Shown here one piece after another: positions 22,265-30,616 of a stretch of 34,085 bases of DNA; within the stretch, counting starts at the first letter, position 1, and every line of letters starts with the position of its first letter. Under the pieces are notes generated by a model, which had not been told where the DNA came from, ran no database searches, and saw only the letters and a list, made by a program, of their open reading frames with translations. The position numbers and the translations under genes are program-made. Origin of the DNA: JBBKWQ01 sp037969115 (GTDB lineage Bacteria; Actinomycetota; Acidimicrobiia; Acidimicrobiales; Ilumatobacteraceae); assembly GCA_037969115.1 (NCBI GenBank), contig JBBKWQ010000055.1:1-34085 (forward strand), read 5' to 3'.

Positions 22265-23049
22265 CGGGAGCCCCCGAGTTCGAGACGGCCGGCCAGGAGA
22301 ACAGCGACTGCCGTGAACACCAATGCGGCGACGGTCGGTGCGATCAGGAAACTCCACTGATCCGACCACGGCTGCTGTTTGACGAGCAGGTTGTCGGCCA
22401 TGCGGAGCCCGGCGCTGACCGGATTGGCCTTGATCAGCAGGTTGTCGGCCACACCGTTCGCCTTGATTGCCGGGAGTTGGCTCGGCGTCACGAGGAGCAG
22501 CAGGAGTGCGAGCGATGAGGCCAGACTCGTCCGGTTCGACATCGACACCGCACTGATTGCCATGCCGATGGCGGTGAGCGCCGCGGCCACCAACGCGCCG
22601 ACCACGATCAGGACGACCACCGCGTCGGCGGCGACGCCTGGTCCGTCGGCCAGTACCGCGACGAAGGGGAGCGCGACCACCAGGGCTGCCACCCACATCG
22701 TTGTCGCGGCCAGCAGCTTGCCGATCACGACGTGGAGGCGCTTCACCGGCGTGACGAGCAGGGCTTCGAGCGTGCCGCGCTCGCGTTCTCCGGAAATCGC
22801 ATCGGCGCTCACCACGAGCGCCGCCAGTGTTCCGAGACCGATGCTGGTCTGCACGACGACACCGACCGACTCTCGGGCGTCGAGGAGATTGATGCCGGCA
22901 TCCGATGCCGACAAGTAGGCCAGAATCGCCAACAAGACACTGAACCCGAAGAGCACGGCGAGTCCCTTCGAACTCATCCAGAGCTCGACGAGTTCTTGAT
23001 GAGCGATGATGCGCCACTTCGGGGTCGACTCGGATTCGGTGGCGCTCAT
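22261..23049 (-). CDS. ABC-2 type transporter permease
   Basis: 262 residues with six predicted membrane segments. The first follows a cytoplasmic N-terminus ('IIAHQELVELWMSSKGLAVLFGFSVLLAI'). 'SGERERGTLEALLVTPV' is the signature loop of the ABC-2 / NatB-like permease family (GERexGTlE). The protein would form the membrane channel for the ATPase encoded just upstream, whose stop it overlaps (ATGA). The substrate is unknown; NatAB-like sodium export and Cu-maturation NosDFY types are alternatives. Confidence 0.88.
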   Translation of the reverse strand: MSATESESTPKWRIIAHQELVELWMSSKGLAVLFGFSVLLAILAYLSASDAGINLLDARESVGVVVQTSIGLGTLAALVVSADAISGERERGTLEALLVTPVKRLHVVIGKLLAATTMWVAALVVALPFVAVLADGPGVAADAVVVLIVVGALVAAALTAIGMAISAVSMSNRTSLASSLALLLLLVTPSQLPAIKANGVADNLLIKANPVSAGLRMADNLLVKQQPWSDQWSFLIAPTVAALVFTAVAVLLAGRLELGGSR

Positions 23050-24071
23050 CGCACGCTCGGTTCCGGGTCGCTCGACTCGTCGCAGTGGAATCCCGGTTCA
23101 GTCGAACCCGATCGCGGTCTGGTGATGGCGAGGAATGCGTCGCTGAGACGTGCCCCGTACAGGTCGAACGATCGAATCTCGATGCCGGCGTCGATGAGCC
23201 TGCGCACCAGATCGATACGGCCCGTGCTGACGGGCCCGAGCTCGATCGTGATCGTTCCCGGACGGGTGGTGTCCGCGCTCACTTTGTGCGTCGAAGTCGC
23301 GCTGACCAACTCCTCGAACGCGGCGGTGACTGATTCGACCGGCACCCGGATCGATGCAGTCGAACCGATGCCGGACCCGTCGATGACGTCGTCGACGGTT
23401 CCTGACGCGACGATGTGGCCTCCGTTCATGATCGCGACCCGGTCGCAGACGCGCTCGACCTCGTCGAGCATGTGCGTACAGAGCAGCACAGTCGTGCCCT
23501 GGTTGACGGCGAGGTCCGCCAAGTGAGTCAGGATCTCCTCCCGACCGGCCGGATCGAGTCCGAGTGTCGGCTCGTCGAGGAACAACAGCCGCGGTTCGTT
23601 GATCAGCGCACGACAGAGTCCGAGTCGTTGGCGCATGCCGCGCGAGAACGTCGCGATTCGACGGTCGTTCCCAGCCAATCCGAGCTGCTCCAGGAGCCGT
23701 TCGGCCCGATCGTCGGCTTCGCGACGACCGAGCCCGAACAGCCGGCCGTAGAACCGCAGGTAGCCGCGGGCGCGTTGCGCCCCTGGATAGCCGTTGCTCT
23801 CCGGCAGCACGCCGATGGCGGAGCGAACAGCCATGCGGTCGGTCACGTCGTGTCCCACAACGGTTGCCACGCCCGACGAGATCGGCAGGATCGTGGTGAG
23901 TGCCCGAATCATCGAGGTCTTCCCGGCCCCGTTCGGTCCCAACAGCCCGAAGACCTCGCCGGACCGAACCTGGATCGACGCTCGATCGACTGCGACGAAC
24001 TGTCCGTATCGAACCGTGAGCTCGCGGGTCTCGAGCGCCGGCCCGCCCTGGTCCGCTCTGATTCGATCCAT
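23046..24071 (-). CDS. ABC transporter ATP-binding protein (ABC-2 exporter)
   Basis: 341 residues. Walker A 'GLLGPNGAGKTS', signature 'FSRGMRQRLGLCRALI', Walker B 'LLFLDEPTLGLDPAG' and 'LLCTHMLDEVERVCDRVAIMNGGHIV' are all complete. The C-terminal ~110 residues form the usual DUF4162-like regulatory part. The start is taken as ATG 24071 because GGAAGG lies seven nt before it; an in-frame ATG at 24086 adds only five residues. It is the first gene of a three-gene operon with overlapping stops and starts, and is on the opposite strand to the exported pair that starts 140 nt away. Confidence 0.93.
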   Translation of the reverse strand: MDRIRADQGGPALETRELTVRYGQFVAVDRASIQVRSGEVFGLLGPNGAGKTSMIRALTTILPISSGVATVVGHDVTDRMAVRSAIGVLPESNGYPGAQRARGYLRFYGRLFGLGRREADDRAERLLEQLGLAGNDRRIATFSRGMRQRLGLCRALINEPRLLFLDEPTLGLDPAGREEILTHLADLAVNQGTTVLLCTHMLDEVERVCDRVAIMNGGHIVASGTVDDVIDGSGIGSTASIRVPVESVTAAFEELVSATSTHKVSADTTRPGTITIELGPVSTGRIDLVRRLIDAGIEIRSFDLYGARLSDAFLAITRPRSGSTEPGFHCDESSDPEPSVR

Positions 24072-24198
24072 GTCACTGCCTTCCATCCGCTCTCGACCCG
24101 CTGCGGATCACGCCTCGATGGGTACGAGCCACTACCTCACAACGATGCTGACTCTGAGCTGACCATCGAGGTGCCAGCATCGGGGCGGTCGCCGCAAC

Positions 24199-24204
24199 TA
24201 CGGT
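24199..24204 (+). promoter_or_regulatory. Possible -10 element (TACGGT), first four-Cys gene
   Basis: TACGGT fits TANNNT and lies seven nt before the GTG at 24212. The same octamer CTACGGTC is found at the same distance before the paralogue's start at 24869, so the pair probably shares a leaderless promoter type. Confidence 0.45.
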
Positions 24205-24211
24205 CGATGGT

Positions 24212-24823
24212 GTGGCGGACACGGATCAGACCGAGGGAGTATCGACGGACGAGCGAGTCAACGATGTGGCTCGGCCGTCGTGGGCCAGACGCTGCTGCGA
24301 CAGCCAACCGATCTGGCTCGGGGTGGCCCTGGGCGCGTTGGCCGCGTTCGGTCTCGTCGGCATCCTCGCGGCGCCTGGTGACGGCGCTGAGAGCGCCGAT
24401 GAACGCTCGGACACATCGACCGAAGTCGACGAAGACGAGCAAGAGGCCGCAGCCGAGCAGTCCGCGGGCGAGGGCGCAGCCGATCAGATCGTTGCCTCGG
24501 CGTCTCCGGCTTCCGAACAGGTCGCGACCACGACGGCGGTCACGTCGGTCCCGACGACCATCGCTGTTTCGGCGCGAACGGTGGTCGCGAAGAGTCGACG
24601 GGAGCCATGTCGGTACGGAGCCGACTGCCTGATCGTCGGGTTCACGATCTCGGGATTCGATGAGACGCCCGGCGAGTTCACGTGCGAGTTCTCTGACGGC
24701 AGTCGGTACACGTTCTCGCTGTCCGGGTCATCCATCGAGACCGCCTGCATGACCGCAGACCAGCCGGACAGCATCACCATCGAGGTCGACGGAGTTCGTT
24801 CCGAGACTCTCGCAACAAGCTGA
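24212..24823 (+). CDS. Exported single-TM protein with four-Cys C-terminal domain (copy 1)
   Basis: 203 residues from the GTG at 24212. A cytoplasmic N-terminus (1-34), one membrane helix (about 35-53, 'IWLGVALGALAAFGLVGILA'), an acidic/Thr-rich linker (55-125) and a C-terminal domain (about 130-200) follow. Cysteines are at 133, 139, 158 and 179. The domain is clearly homologous to that of the next gene: 'CLIVGFTISGF' against 'CLIAGFSIWSF', and 'DSITIEVDGVRSET' identical in both. No family is recognised. Two disulfides are likely outside the cell. Tandem duplication with the next gene is obvious; the role is unknown. Confidence 0.75.
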   Translation: MADTDQTEGVSTDERVNDVARPSWARRCCDSQPIWLGVALGALAAFGLVGILAAPGDGAESADERSDTSTEVDEDEQEAAAEQSAGEGAADQIVASASPASEQVATTTAVTSVPTTIAVSARTVVAKSRREPCRYGADCLIVGFTISGFDETPGEFTCEFSDGSRYTFSLSGSSIETACMTADQPDSITIEVDGVRSETLATS

Positions 24824-24855
24824 CACGCTGATACGTCTCGGCGACATGGTTCGTC

Positions 24856-24861
24856 TACGGT
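24856..24861 (+). promoter_or_regulatory. Possible -10 element (TACGGT), second four-Cys gene
   Basis: TACGGT lies seven nt before the ATG at 24869, matching the arrangement at 24199. No good -35 element is visible at either site. Confidence 0.45.
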
Positions 24862-24868
24862 CAGGGCC

Positions 24869-25648
24869 ATGACCGATCGGAATCCGCCTGGGCTGCCGCC
24901 GCCGACCGGCCGCAGCGTGGATGGACTTGCAAGCCCCGAGGCCGCTTCGTCCGTGACGAATACGGCACCGAACGCGGGCGCCAACCGAAGTCGCCGATTG
25001 GCGGTTCGGCTGCTGGCAGCGTTCGTTGTCGTGGCGCTCGTCGCAGCACTGGCGGCGCTGGTGACGTCGCGTGACAACGACGGCACCAGGGCCTCGGCCA
25101 CGACAACAACCACCAGGAACACGTTGTCGAGCCTTGCAGCGGCGCCGCCACCGACGGCTGGTGGAGCGGATGCGTCCTCGACTGCGACCACAGAATCCGC
25201 AGCCACCGCACCCGCGACTTCCACGACCACGACCGCATCCACGACCACGGTGGCAGCCACCACGACGACTGCCAGCTCGACGACGAGCACGACGACGGTG
25301 ACCACCACGACCAGCACCGCGGTGCCAACGACCACAGCTCCGCCTGCAACCGTCGCACCGTCGACCGATCCACCGACAAAGGAGCTCGTCGTGATCGCCG
25401 GTCGAAAGGGAGCGTGCCGATTCGGGAGCAGCTGCCTGATCGCCGGGTTCTCGATTTGGAGCTTCGAGACGAATCCGACGAGTTTCGTGTGCGAGTTCTC
25501 GAGCGGGAAACGGTTCACGATCTCGTTCACGGGAAGTGTCGTCGAGACCGCCTGCTACACCGCTGCCGTTCCCGACAGCATCACCATCGAGGTCGACGGC
25601 GTCCGCTCCGAGACGATCACGACCGACGATCCCGAGCCGTCCGCGTAG
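24869..25648 (+). CDS. Exported single-TM protein with four-Cys C-terminal domain (copy 2)
   Basis: 259 residues. A Pro-rich cytoplasmic N-terminus (1-44) precedes a membrane helix (about 46-66, 'VRLLAAFVVVALVAALAALV'). A long Thr/Ser-rich stalk (75-170) is followed by the shared domain (about 180-252) with cysteines at 183, 189, 208 and 229. The spacings 6-19-21 are identical to copy 1. The domain resembles a small beta-rich module ('SFVCEFSSGKRFTISFTGSVVETACYT'). The stalk is much longer than in copy 1, so it would project further from the membrane. The function is unknown. Confidence 0.78.
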   Translation: MTDRNPPGLPPPTGRSVDGLASPEAASSVTNTAPNAGANRSRRLAVRLLAAFVVVALVAALAALVTSRDNDGTRASATTTTTRNTLSSLAAAPPPTAGGADASSTATTESAATAPATSTTTTASTTTVAATTTTASSTTSTTTVTTTTSTAVPTTTAPPATVAPSTDPPTKELVVIAGRKGACRFGSSCLIAGFSIWSFETNPTSFVCEFSSGKRFTISFTGSVVETACYTAAVPDSITIEVDGVRSETITTDDPEPSA

Positions 25649-25669
25649 CAGGCAGCCGCACGCGTCGGT

Positions 25670-26392
25670 CTAGCGCTGCAACGGTTCGTTCGTTACCACG
25701 AAGTGGATCGCTCCGCTGGTCAATGCCGCGACCGATGCCACGTAGCCGTGCGGAGCATCGAGGTCGTGGAGACGAACGTCATCGGGATGGGGCCCGTCCG
25801 TCCATGACACGAGTCCGGGAGGATCGGCCGGTCCGGTGACCTGGATCGAGGCCATGTCGGTGAACAGCCCCGAGCCGGTTGCCTTGACGAGTGCCTCCTT
25901 CCGCGTCCAGGTTCGGAGGAAGTTTCGAGTGCGGTCGTGTGCGGGAGCCTGTGCGAGCGCCGCCAGCTCGTCGCCATTGAGCGACTCGGGGGCGATCAGG
26001 TCGACGGCGATGTCGTGCTTGATTTGTTCGATGTCGGCCCCGACCCGGGTTCCGACCCCGACGGCGACGACGACGAAGTCGCCGGAATGAGCGATTGACA
26101 CGTCGACGAGGTCGGCATGTCGGCGCACGATCGGTTTGCCGTGATCGCCGCCACATCTGCGGCAGTGGAGATCGAAACCAATTGTGTTCGGCGGCTGACC
26201 GAGTACATCGGCCACTGCGCGCCTCGCGGTCGTCCTCCCCAACACGAACCGATCCCGGTCGGCGGCGTGCCGAAATGCTGCCGCGCGAGCCTGCTCGGAA
26301 ATCTCCAGGTACGGATCGTCGATCGTGTGGGTATCGCGGATCGATGCCCACCAGACCGAACACGTCGGATCGTCACCCTCGGCGTGCGTCAC
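25670..26392 (-). CDS. 4'-phosphopantetheinyl transferase, Sfp type
   Basis: 240 residues from GTG 26392. The family motifs are present: 'GKPIVRRHADLVDVSIAHSGDFVVVAVG', 'RVGADIEQI' (Mg-binding Asp) and 'FLRTWTRKEALVKATGSG' (W-x-x-K-E-A). These enzymes move phosphopantetheine from CoA to a carrier-protein serine; Sfp-type members usually serve polyketide or nonribosomal peptide synthases rather than fatty-acid synthesis. The frame is open to 26527 but overlaps the ABC gene there; GTG 26392 is the first start after that gene's end. The start is uncertain. It lies 32 nt after the dipeptide-ABC ATPase, on the same strand, and may be the last gene of that operon. Confidence 0.85.
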   Translation of the reverse strand: MTHAEGDDPTCSVWWASIRDTHTIDDPYLEISEQARAAAFRHAADRDRFVLGRTTARRAVADVLGQPPNTIGFDLHCRRCGGDHGKPIVRRHADLVDVSIAHSGDFVVVAVGVGTRVGADIEQIKHDIAVDLIAPESLNGDELAALAQAPAHDRTRNFLRTWTRKEALVKATGSGLFTDMASIQVTGPADPPGLVSWTDGPHPDDVRLHDLDAPHGYVASVAALTSGAIHFVVTNEPLQR

Positions 26393-26424
26393 GTCGTCGA
26401 GGTCTCGGCGCCCATCTGGTGCTG

Positions 26425-27405
26425 TCAGGAGTGCACGACCGGGTAGTGACACGCGACGAAGTGGTCGCCGCCGATGCTGGCCAACACCGGCTCCTCTGTG
26501 CGGCACTTGTCGGTTGCTGCAGGACAACGGGAATGGAAACGACAGCCGGCGGGAGGATTGATGGCGGATGGCAGTTCGCCTTCGAGCACGAGGTCGTCGT
26601 CGACCGCATGGGCGCCAGGGATCGCCGACATGAGCGCTCGGGTGTAGTGATGGGCGGGTCGAGAGAAGAGGTCGTCGGATCCCGCGACCTCGCAGGTCTT
26701 GCCGAGGTACATCACCATGATCCGGTCGGAGATGTTCTTGACGACCGAGAGGTCGTGGCTGATGAACATGAGGCTGACGCCGTAACGCTCCTTCATGTCT
26801 TCGAGCAGGTTCAGGATCTGTGCCTGCACCGACACGTCGAGCGCCGAGACGGGCTCGTCACAGATGATCACCTTGGGATCGAGCACGAGCGCCCGTGCGA
26901 TACTGATGCGCTGGCATTGCCCACCTGAGAACTGGTGTGGTTTGCGTTCGCCGTAGCGGGGGTCGATGCCGACCGCCTCCATGAGCTCATCGATCTTGTC
27001 GACCGACCAGCTGCTGTTCGCCCCCCAGACACGAAGGCCCTCGGCGATGATCTCGGTGACCGTGCGTCGGGGGTTCAGCGAGCTGATCGGATCCTGGAAG
27101 ATCATCTGGAGGTGCGGGCGAACGCGGCGCATCTCCTCGTTCGACAGCGAGGTGAGATCGGTGCCCTTGAAGCTGACCGTGCCGGACGTCGGCCGCGGGA
27201 GTTGAATCACCGCACGCGCCGTCGTGGACTTGCCACAACCAGATTCGCCGACGATACCGAGGGTCTCGCCCTCGACCAGATCGAAACTCACGTCGGAAAC
27301 GGCATGCACCTTGCCTCCCGAGATCGGGAATTCGACGACCATGTTCTCGACGCGCACGAGGACGTCGGGTGTGTCGCGCAGGTGCGCGGTACCGGAGCCG
27401 GCCAT
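26425..27405 (-). CDS. Oligo/dipeptide ABC transporter ATP-binding protein (OppF/DppF-like)
   Basis: 326 residues with Walker A 'GIVGESGCGKSTTA', 'QMIFQDPISSLNPRRTV', signature 'FSGGQCQRISIARAL' (Gln-Cys where most have Gln-Arg/Met), Walker B 'VIICDEPVSALDVS' and H-loop 'FISHDL'. The C-terminal oligopeptide-transporter domain has Cys residues in 'CRFHSRCPAATDKC' followed by 'HFVACHYP', the usual four-Cys Fe-S-like motif of this family. Its ATG overlaps the stop of the upstream ATPase as TGATG. Confidence 0.94.
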   Translation of the reverse strand: MAGSGTAHLRDTPDVLVRVENMVVEFPISGGKVHAVSDVSFDLVEGETLGIVGESGCGKSTTARAVIQLPRPTSGTVSFKGTDLTSLSNEEMRRVRPHLQMIFQDPISSLNPRRTVTEIIAEGLRVWGANSSWSVDKIDELMEAVGIDPRYGERKPHQFSGGQCQRISIARALVLDPKVIICDEPVSALDVSVQAQILNLLEDMKERYGVSLMFISHDLSVVKNISDRIMVMYLGKTCEVAGSDDLFSRPAHHYTRALMSAIPGAHAVDDDLVLEGELPSAINPPAGCRFHSRCPAATDKCRTEEPVLASIGGDHFVACHYPVVHS

Positions 27406-28493
27406 CAGACGAGTTCTCCTTCGACGGCGGCCATGGAGAGCCCAGCGGCCGTCTCACCGGCAGCCTGATTGGCTTCGTGTGCCTGATCGCCTCGCTCGGT
27501 GCCGACTGGATAGAAGCAGGCATACACGTGCTCGGTGCTGCCGTCGAGATCTGGTTTCTGGTGGAGGCAGTCGGGTTGGGCGTGGCGGCAGCGTTGCGCG
27601 AACGCACAGCCGATCGGCGGGTCGAGCAGGTTGGGCGGACGCCCCGGAATGGGCTGGAGCCGCGAGTGGCTTGCCGCGTCGATGTTCGGGATGGACTCGA
27701 GCAAGGCCTGGGTGTACGGATGGCGCATGTCGGCGAACACAGCATCGGTGCGGCCGACCTCCAGTAGGCGCCCCGCGTACATCACGCCGATGCGGTCGGC
27801 ACGGCCTCGTGCGACGCCGAGGTCGTGCGTGATGAGGATCATCGCCATGTTGTGGCTCTGCCGCAGCTCGTCGAGCAGATCGAGAATCGTCTTCTGCACG
27901 GTGACGTCGAGTGCCGTGGTCGGTTCGTCGGCGATCAACAGTTTCGGTTCGCAGGCCAGCGCCATGGCGATCACGACCCGCTGGCGCATGCCGCCGGAGA
28001 GCTCGTGCGGGTACTGCTTGAGGCGACGCTCCGCCGACGGGATGTGCACCTGCTTGAGGAGGTCGATCGCGCGATCTTTCGCATCGGAGTTCGAGATCTT
28101 GAGGTGATACCGCATCGCCTCGGTGAGCTGGGCGTCGATTCGCTTCACCGGGTTGAGCGACGTCATCGGGTCTTGGAAGACCATCGCCACTTCGACGCCG
28201 AAGAAATGCTTGCGTTCGGCCTTGGTGAGATCGTCGATGTTGCGGCCGCCGATGCGGATCGTGCCGGTGCGGGTGCCGTTGCCGGCGAGCAGGTTGATGA
28301 GCGTTCGCGAGAGCACCGATTTGCCGGAACCGGATTCGCCGACGATGGCCATGGCCTCGCGCTCGGCGAGACGGAGCGAGACGCCGTCGACGGCACGCAG
28401 GTTTCCCGACGGCGTGGCGAAGTCGACGACGAGATCGTCGACTTCGAGCATCATGGCGGCTGCCTTGCCGGACGTGTCGGAGAGACTGGTCAC
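27405..28493 (-). CDS. Oligo/dipeptide ABC transporter ATP-binding protein (OppD/DppD-like)
   Basis: 362 residues from the GTG at 28493, which overlaps the permease stop (GTGA). It has Walker A 'AIVGESGSGKSVLSR', 'VAMVFQDPMTSLNPVKR', signature 'LSGGMRQRVVIAMAL', Walker B 'LLIADEPTTALDVT' and 'ILITHDLGVA'. The C-terminal OppD-type extension carries 'PIGCAFAQRCRHAQPDC' and 'VYACFYP'. It pairs with the OppF-like ATPase downstream. The longer open frame upstream is the permease gene read in another frame. Confidence 0.94.
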   Translation of the reverse strand: MTSLSDTSGKAAAMMLEVDDLVVDFATPSGNLRAVDGVSLRLAEREAMAIVGESGSGKSVLSRTLINLLAGNGTRTGTIRIGGRNIDDLTKAERKHFFGVEVAMVFQDPMTSLNPVKRIDAQLTEAMRYHLKISNSDAKDRAIDLLKQVHIPSAERRLKQYPHELSGGMRQRVVIAMALACEPKLLIADEPTTALDVTVQKTILDLLDELRQSHNMAMILITHDLGVARGRADRIGVMYAGRLLEVGRTDAVFADMRHPYTQALLESIPNIDAASHSRLQPIPGRPPNLLDPPIGCAFAQRCRHAQPDCLHQKPDLDGSTEHVYACFYPVGTERGDQAHEANQAAGETAAGLSMAAVEGELV

Positions 28494-29374
28494 AGGCTCG
28501 CCTCCCGGATGTCGTACCGCTTCAGCAATCGGTCGCCGACGAAGTTCAACGACAGAACCGTGAGGAACAACACGAAACCAGTGGTGAACACCATGTGGGG
28601 CGTCTCGTTGAACTTGATGCGGCCCTCCGCGATGATCGATCCCCACGTGATCGTGGGCGCTTCGACGCTGAGACCGAGGAACGCCAGCGAACTCTCGACG
28701 ACCAGGACGATACCGGTGGTGAGAAACGCGAACGAGACCAGCGTGGGCATCACGTTCGGCAAGACCTCGCGCAGCAGAATCGACGTCTTCTTCACCCCCA
28801 GTACCTCGGCAGCCTTCACGAAGTCGCGGTCGGCCACCTGGAGGGTGCTGGCGCGGACGATGCGGGCGAGTGCCGGAATGGCGAGCAGGCTGACTGCCAG
28901 CACCACGTTGAACAGGCTCTGACCGCGCACAGCCACGATGAAGATGACGAGAAGCAGCGCCGGAATCGACAGCGTGACGTTGATGACGATGCGAATGAGC
29001 GAGTCGACCCAACCGCGCAGATAGCCGGCGAGCAGTCCCAACGCGCCGCCGAGCACGATGCCGATGGTGGTGACCATCAGGGCGATGAACAAGGAGATCC
29101 GGCCACCGACGGCGACTCGGGAGAACACGTCCTGACCGAACGCGGCGTTGCCGAACCAGTGGCTCCAGCTCGGCCCGGCGTTGATCAGCTCGCGGTCTTT
29201 CGCGTCCGGATCGGTGACGAACGGCAATATGGGACCCAACACGATCACGGCGACGACGATCACGAGCCAGGCCGCCGAGAGACGGAAGATGATGTCCTCC
29301 GACTTCCATCGCTTCCTGCCGGACTTCGGGGGCCGTTCGCCCTCCGTGGCGATCTCGAGCACCAGATTGCTCAT
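28490..29374 (-). CDS. Dipeptide ABC transporter permease (DppC-like)
   Basis: 294 residues with an N-terminal cytoplasmic segment (1-30), a first membrane helix ('LSAAWLVIVVAVIVLGPIL') and the five-helix BPD core. The EAA-type loop is 'DRDFVKAAEVLGVKKTSILLREVLPN'. The final helices end in 'GDRLLKRYD', typical for DppC. It starts at 29374 and overlaps the DppB-like gene as ATGA. Confidence 0.93.
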   Translation of the reverse strand: MSNLVLEIATEGERPPKSGRKRWKSEDIIFRLSAAWLVIVVAVIVLGPILPFVTDPDAKDRELINAGPSWSHWFGNAAFGQDVFSRVAVGGRISLFIALMVTTIGIVLGGALGLLAGYLRGWVDSLIRIVINVTLSIPALLLVIFIVAVRGQSLFNVVLAVSLLAIPALARIVRASTLQVADRDFVKAAEVLGVKKTSILLREVLPNVMPTLVSFAFLTTGIVLVVESSLAFLGLSVEAPTITWGSIIAEGRIKFNETPHMVFTTGFVLFLTVLSLNFVGDRLLKRYDIREASL

Positions 29375-30540
29375 CCCGTACCCTCCGCTTTCACTCTGGG
29401 GTCGACCATGGTGTACAGCACATCGATCACGGTGTTCGTCATGACGAACAACACGGCGACGAGAGCCACGATGGTTTGGACGGCGAAGAACTCACGGCGA
29501 GCCACGGCCTCGATGAGGTAGCTGCCCATGCCGTCGTAATCGAAGATGAACTCGACGACGATGGCGCCGTTCACGAGCTGCGCGATGTTCAGACCGAGCA
29601 CCGTGAGGAGGGTCAGCGTGGACGGTCGCAGCACATGCCGGAACAGGATGTGGGTGTTCGACATCCCCTTCGCCTTCGCGACGGAGACGAAGTCCTGCTG
29701 CAGGTTCTGGACCATGTCGGCACGAAGCAGTCGAAGATACACCGGCGTGGCGGCGAGGGCGAGCACGAGCGTGGGGAGCCAGACCGACTCGAGGTGCTCC
29801 GCGACGCCGGCACTCCACGGGGCATACCCGGTGAGCTGATAGAGGTCGTTCTGGATGGCGAAGACGTACCGAAGTGACTCACCGAGCACGAACACCGGAA
29901 TCGACAGCAGCGCAAAGGCCAAGAAGTTGATGGTGGCGTCGCCCGGCGGCCCTCCACGCAGAACGTTGAACACGAAGATCGGCGTGAGGAGTGCGAGGAA
30001 CACCACCGCAGCGACGCCCCAACCAGCGACGATCGCGAGTCCGAAGGTCGACGCCAGGATCACCGGAAGCAACCATCCCGGGATCTTGCGCGGTCGTCGG
30101 CCGGCCTGGTAGGCGGACCAGATGCCCATGGGCACCGCGAGGGTCAGCGCGAGGAGCTGGCTGTAGAGGAACAGCAACGCGCTGCGCGGTAGTCGTTGCT
30201 TGATGGTGTCGGTGAGCGGCTCGCGGTTCTTGTAGAACGCGTATCCGAGGTCGCCGGAGAGGACGTCTCCACTCCAGCCGACGTACTGCGCCACGACATT
30301 GGTGTCGAGTCCGCGATCGGAGTTGCACTCTGCGACCGCTTCGACGCTGGCTGCCGTGCCGAGCGCCGTGATGCACGGATCGCCTGGTGTCGCCCGGAGG
30401 AGGAGCGTGGTACCGAAGGTGACCAGGATGAGAATCAGAATCGCGCCACCGAAGCGCTGTGCTGCGAACCGCCATCCGGCCGAGTAGACGACCCACGCGA
30501 CCAACAACGCAAAAATGATGAAGATGATCGCGACAATCAT
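29371..30540 (-). CDS. Dipeptide ABC transporter permease (DppB-like) with extra membrane segment
   Basis: 389 residues from the ATG at 30540, preceded by AAGGAAG. This is about 70-80 longer than ordinary DppB (about 310). Besides an extra N-terminal helix ('MIVAIIFIIFALLVAWVVY'), there is an insertion at about 150-205 with hydrophobic 'WLLPVILASTFGLAIVAGWGVAAVVFLALLTPIFVFNVL', between the second and third core helices. The EAA loop 'QQDFVSVAKAKGMSNTHILFRHVLRPS' and the C-terminal 'DVLYTMVDPRVK' are normal. The residues upstream of 30540 lack similarity and contain the hairpin region. Confidence 0.9.
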   Translation of the reverse strand: MIVAIIFIIFALLVAWVVYSAGWRFAAQRFGGAILILILVTFGTTLLLRATPGDPCITALGTAASVEAVAECNSDRGLDTNVVAQYVGWSGDVLSGDLGYAFYKNREPLTDTIKQRLPRSALLFLYSQLLALTLAVPMGIWSAYQAGRRPRKIPGWLLPVILASTFGLAIVAGWGVAAVVFLALLTPIFVFNVLRGGPPGDATINFLAFALLSIPVFVLGESLRYVFAIQNDLYQLTGYAPWSAGVAEHLESVWLPTLVLALAATPVYLRLLRADMVQNLQQDFVSVAKAKGMSNTHILFRHVLRPSTLTLLTVLGLNIAQLVNGAIVVEFIFDYDGMGSYLIEAVARREFFAVQTIVALVAVLFVMTNTVIDVLYTMVDPRVKAEGTG

Positions 30541-30565
30541 GCAGCGCTTCCTTGGCGACAGGCCC

Positions 30566-30598
30566 CGGTGTGGCCCGGGATGATCCCGGGCCACACCG
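30566..30598 (-). terminator. Strong 15-bp hairpin between the binding-protein and permease genes
   Basis: CGGTGTGGCCCGGGA (30566-30580), loop TGA, and its exact complement TCCCGGGCCACACCG (30584-30598). No T-run follows on the minus strand; TTTT precedes the stem instead. It is therefore better read as an mRNA-stabilising or partial-termination hairpin that lets the binding protein be made in excess of the membrane components. Confidence 0.75.
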
Positions 30599-30616
30599 AA
30601 AACCGAAGTGAGTGGA

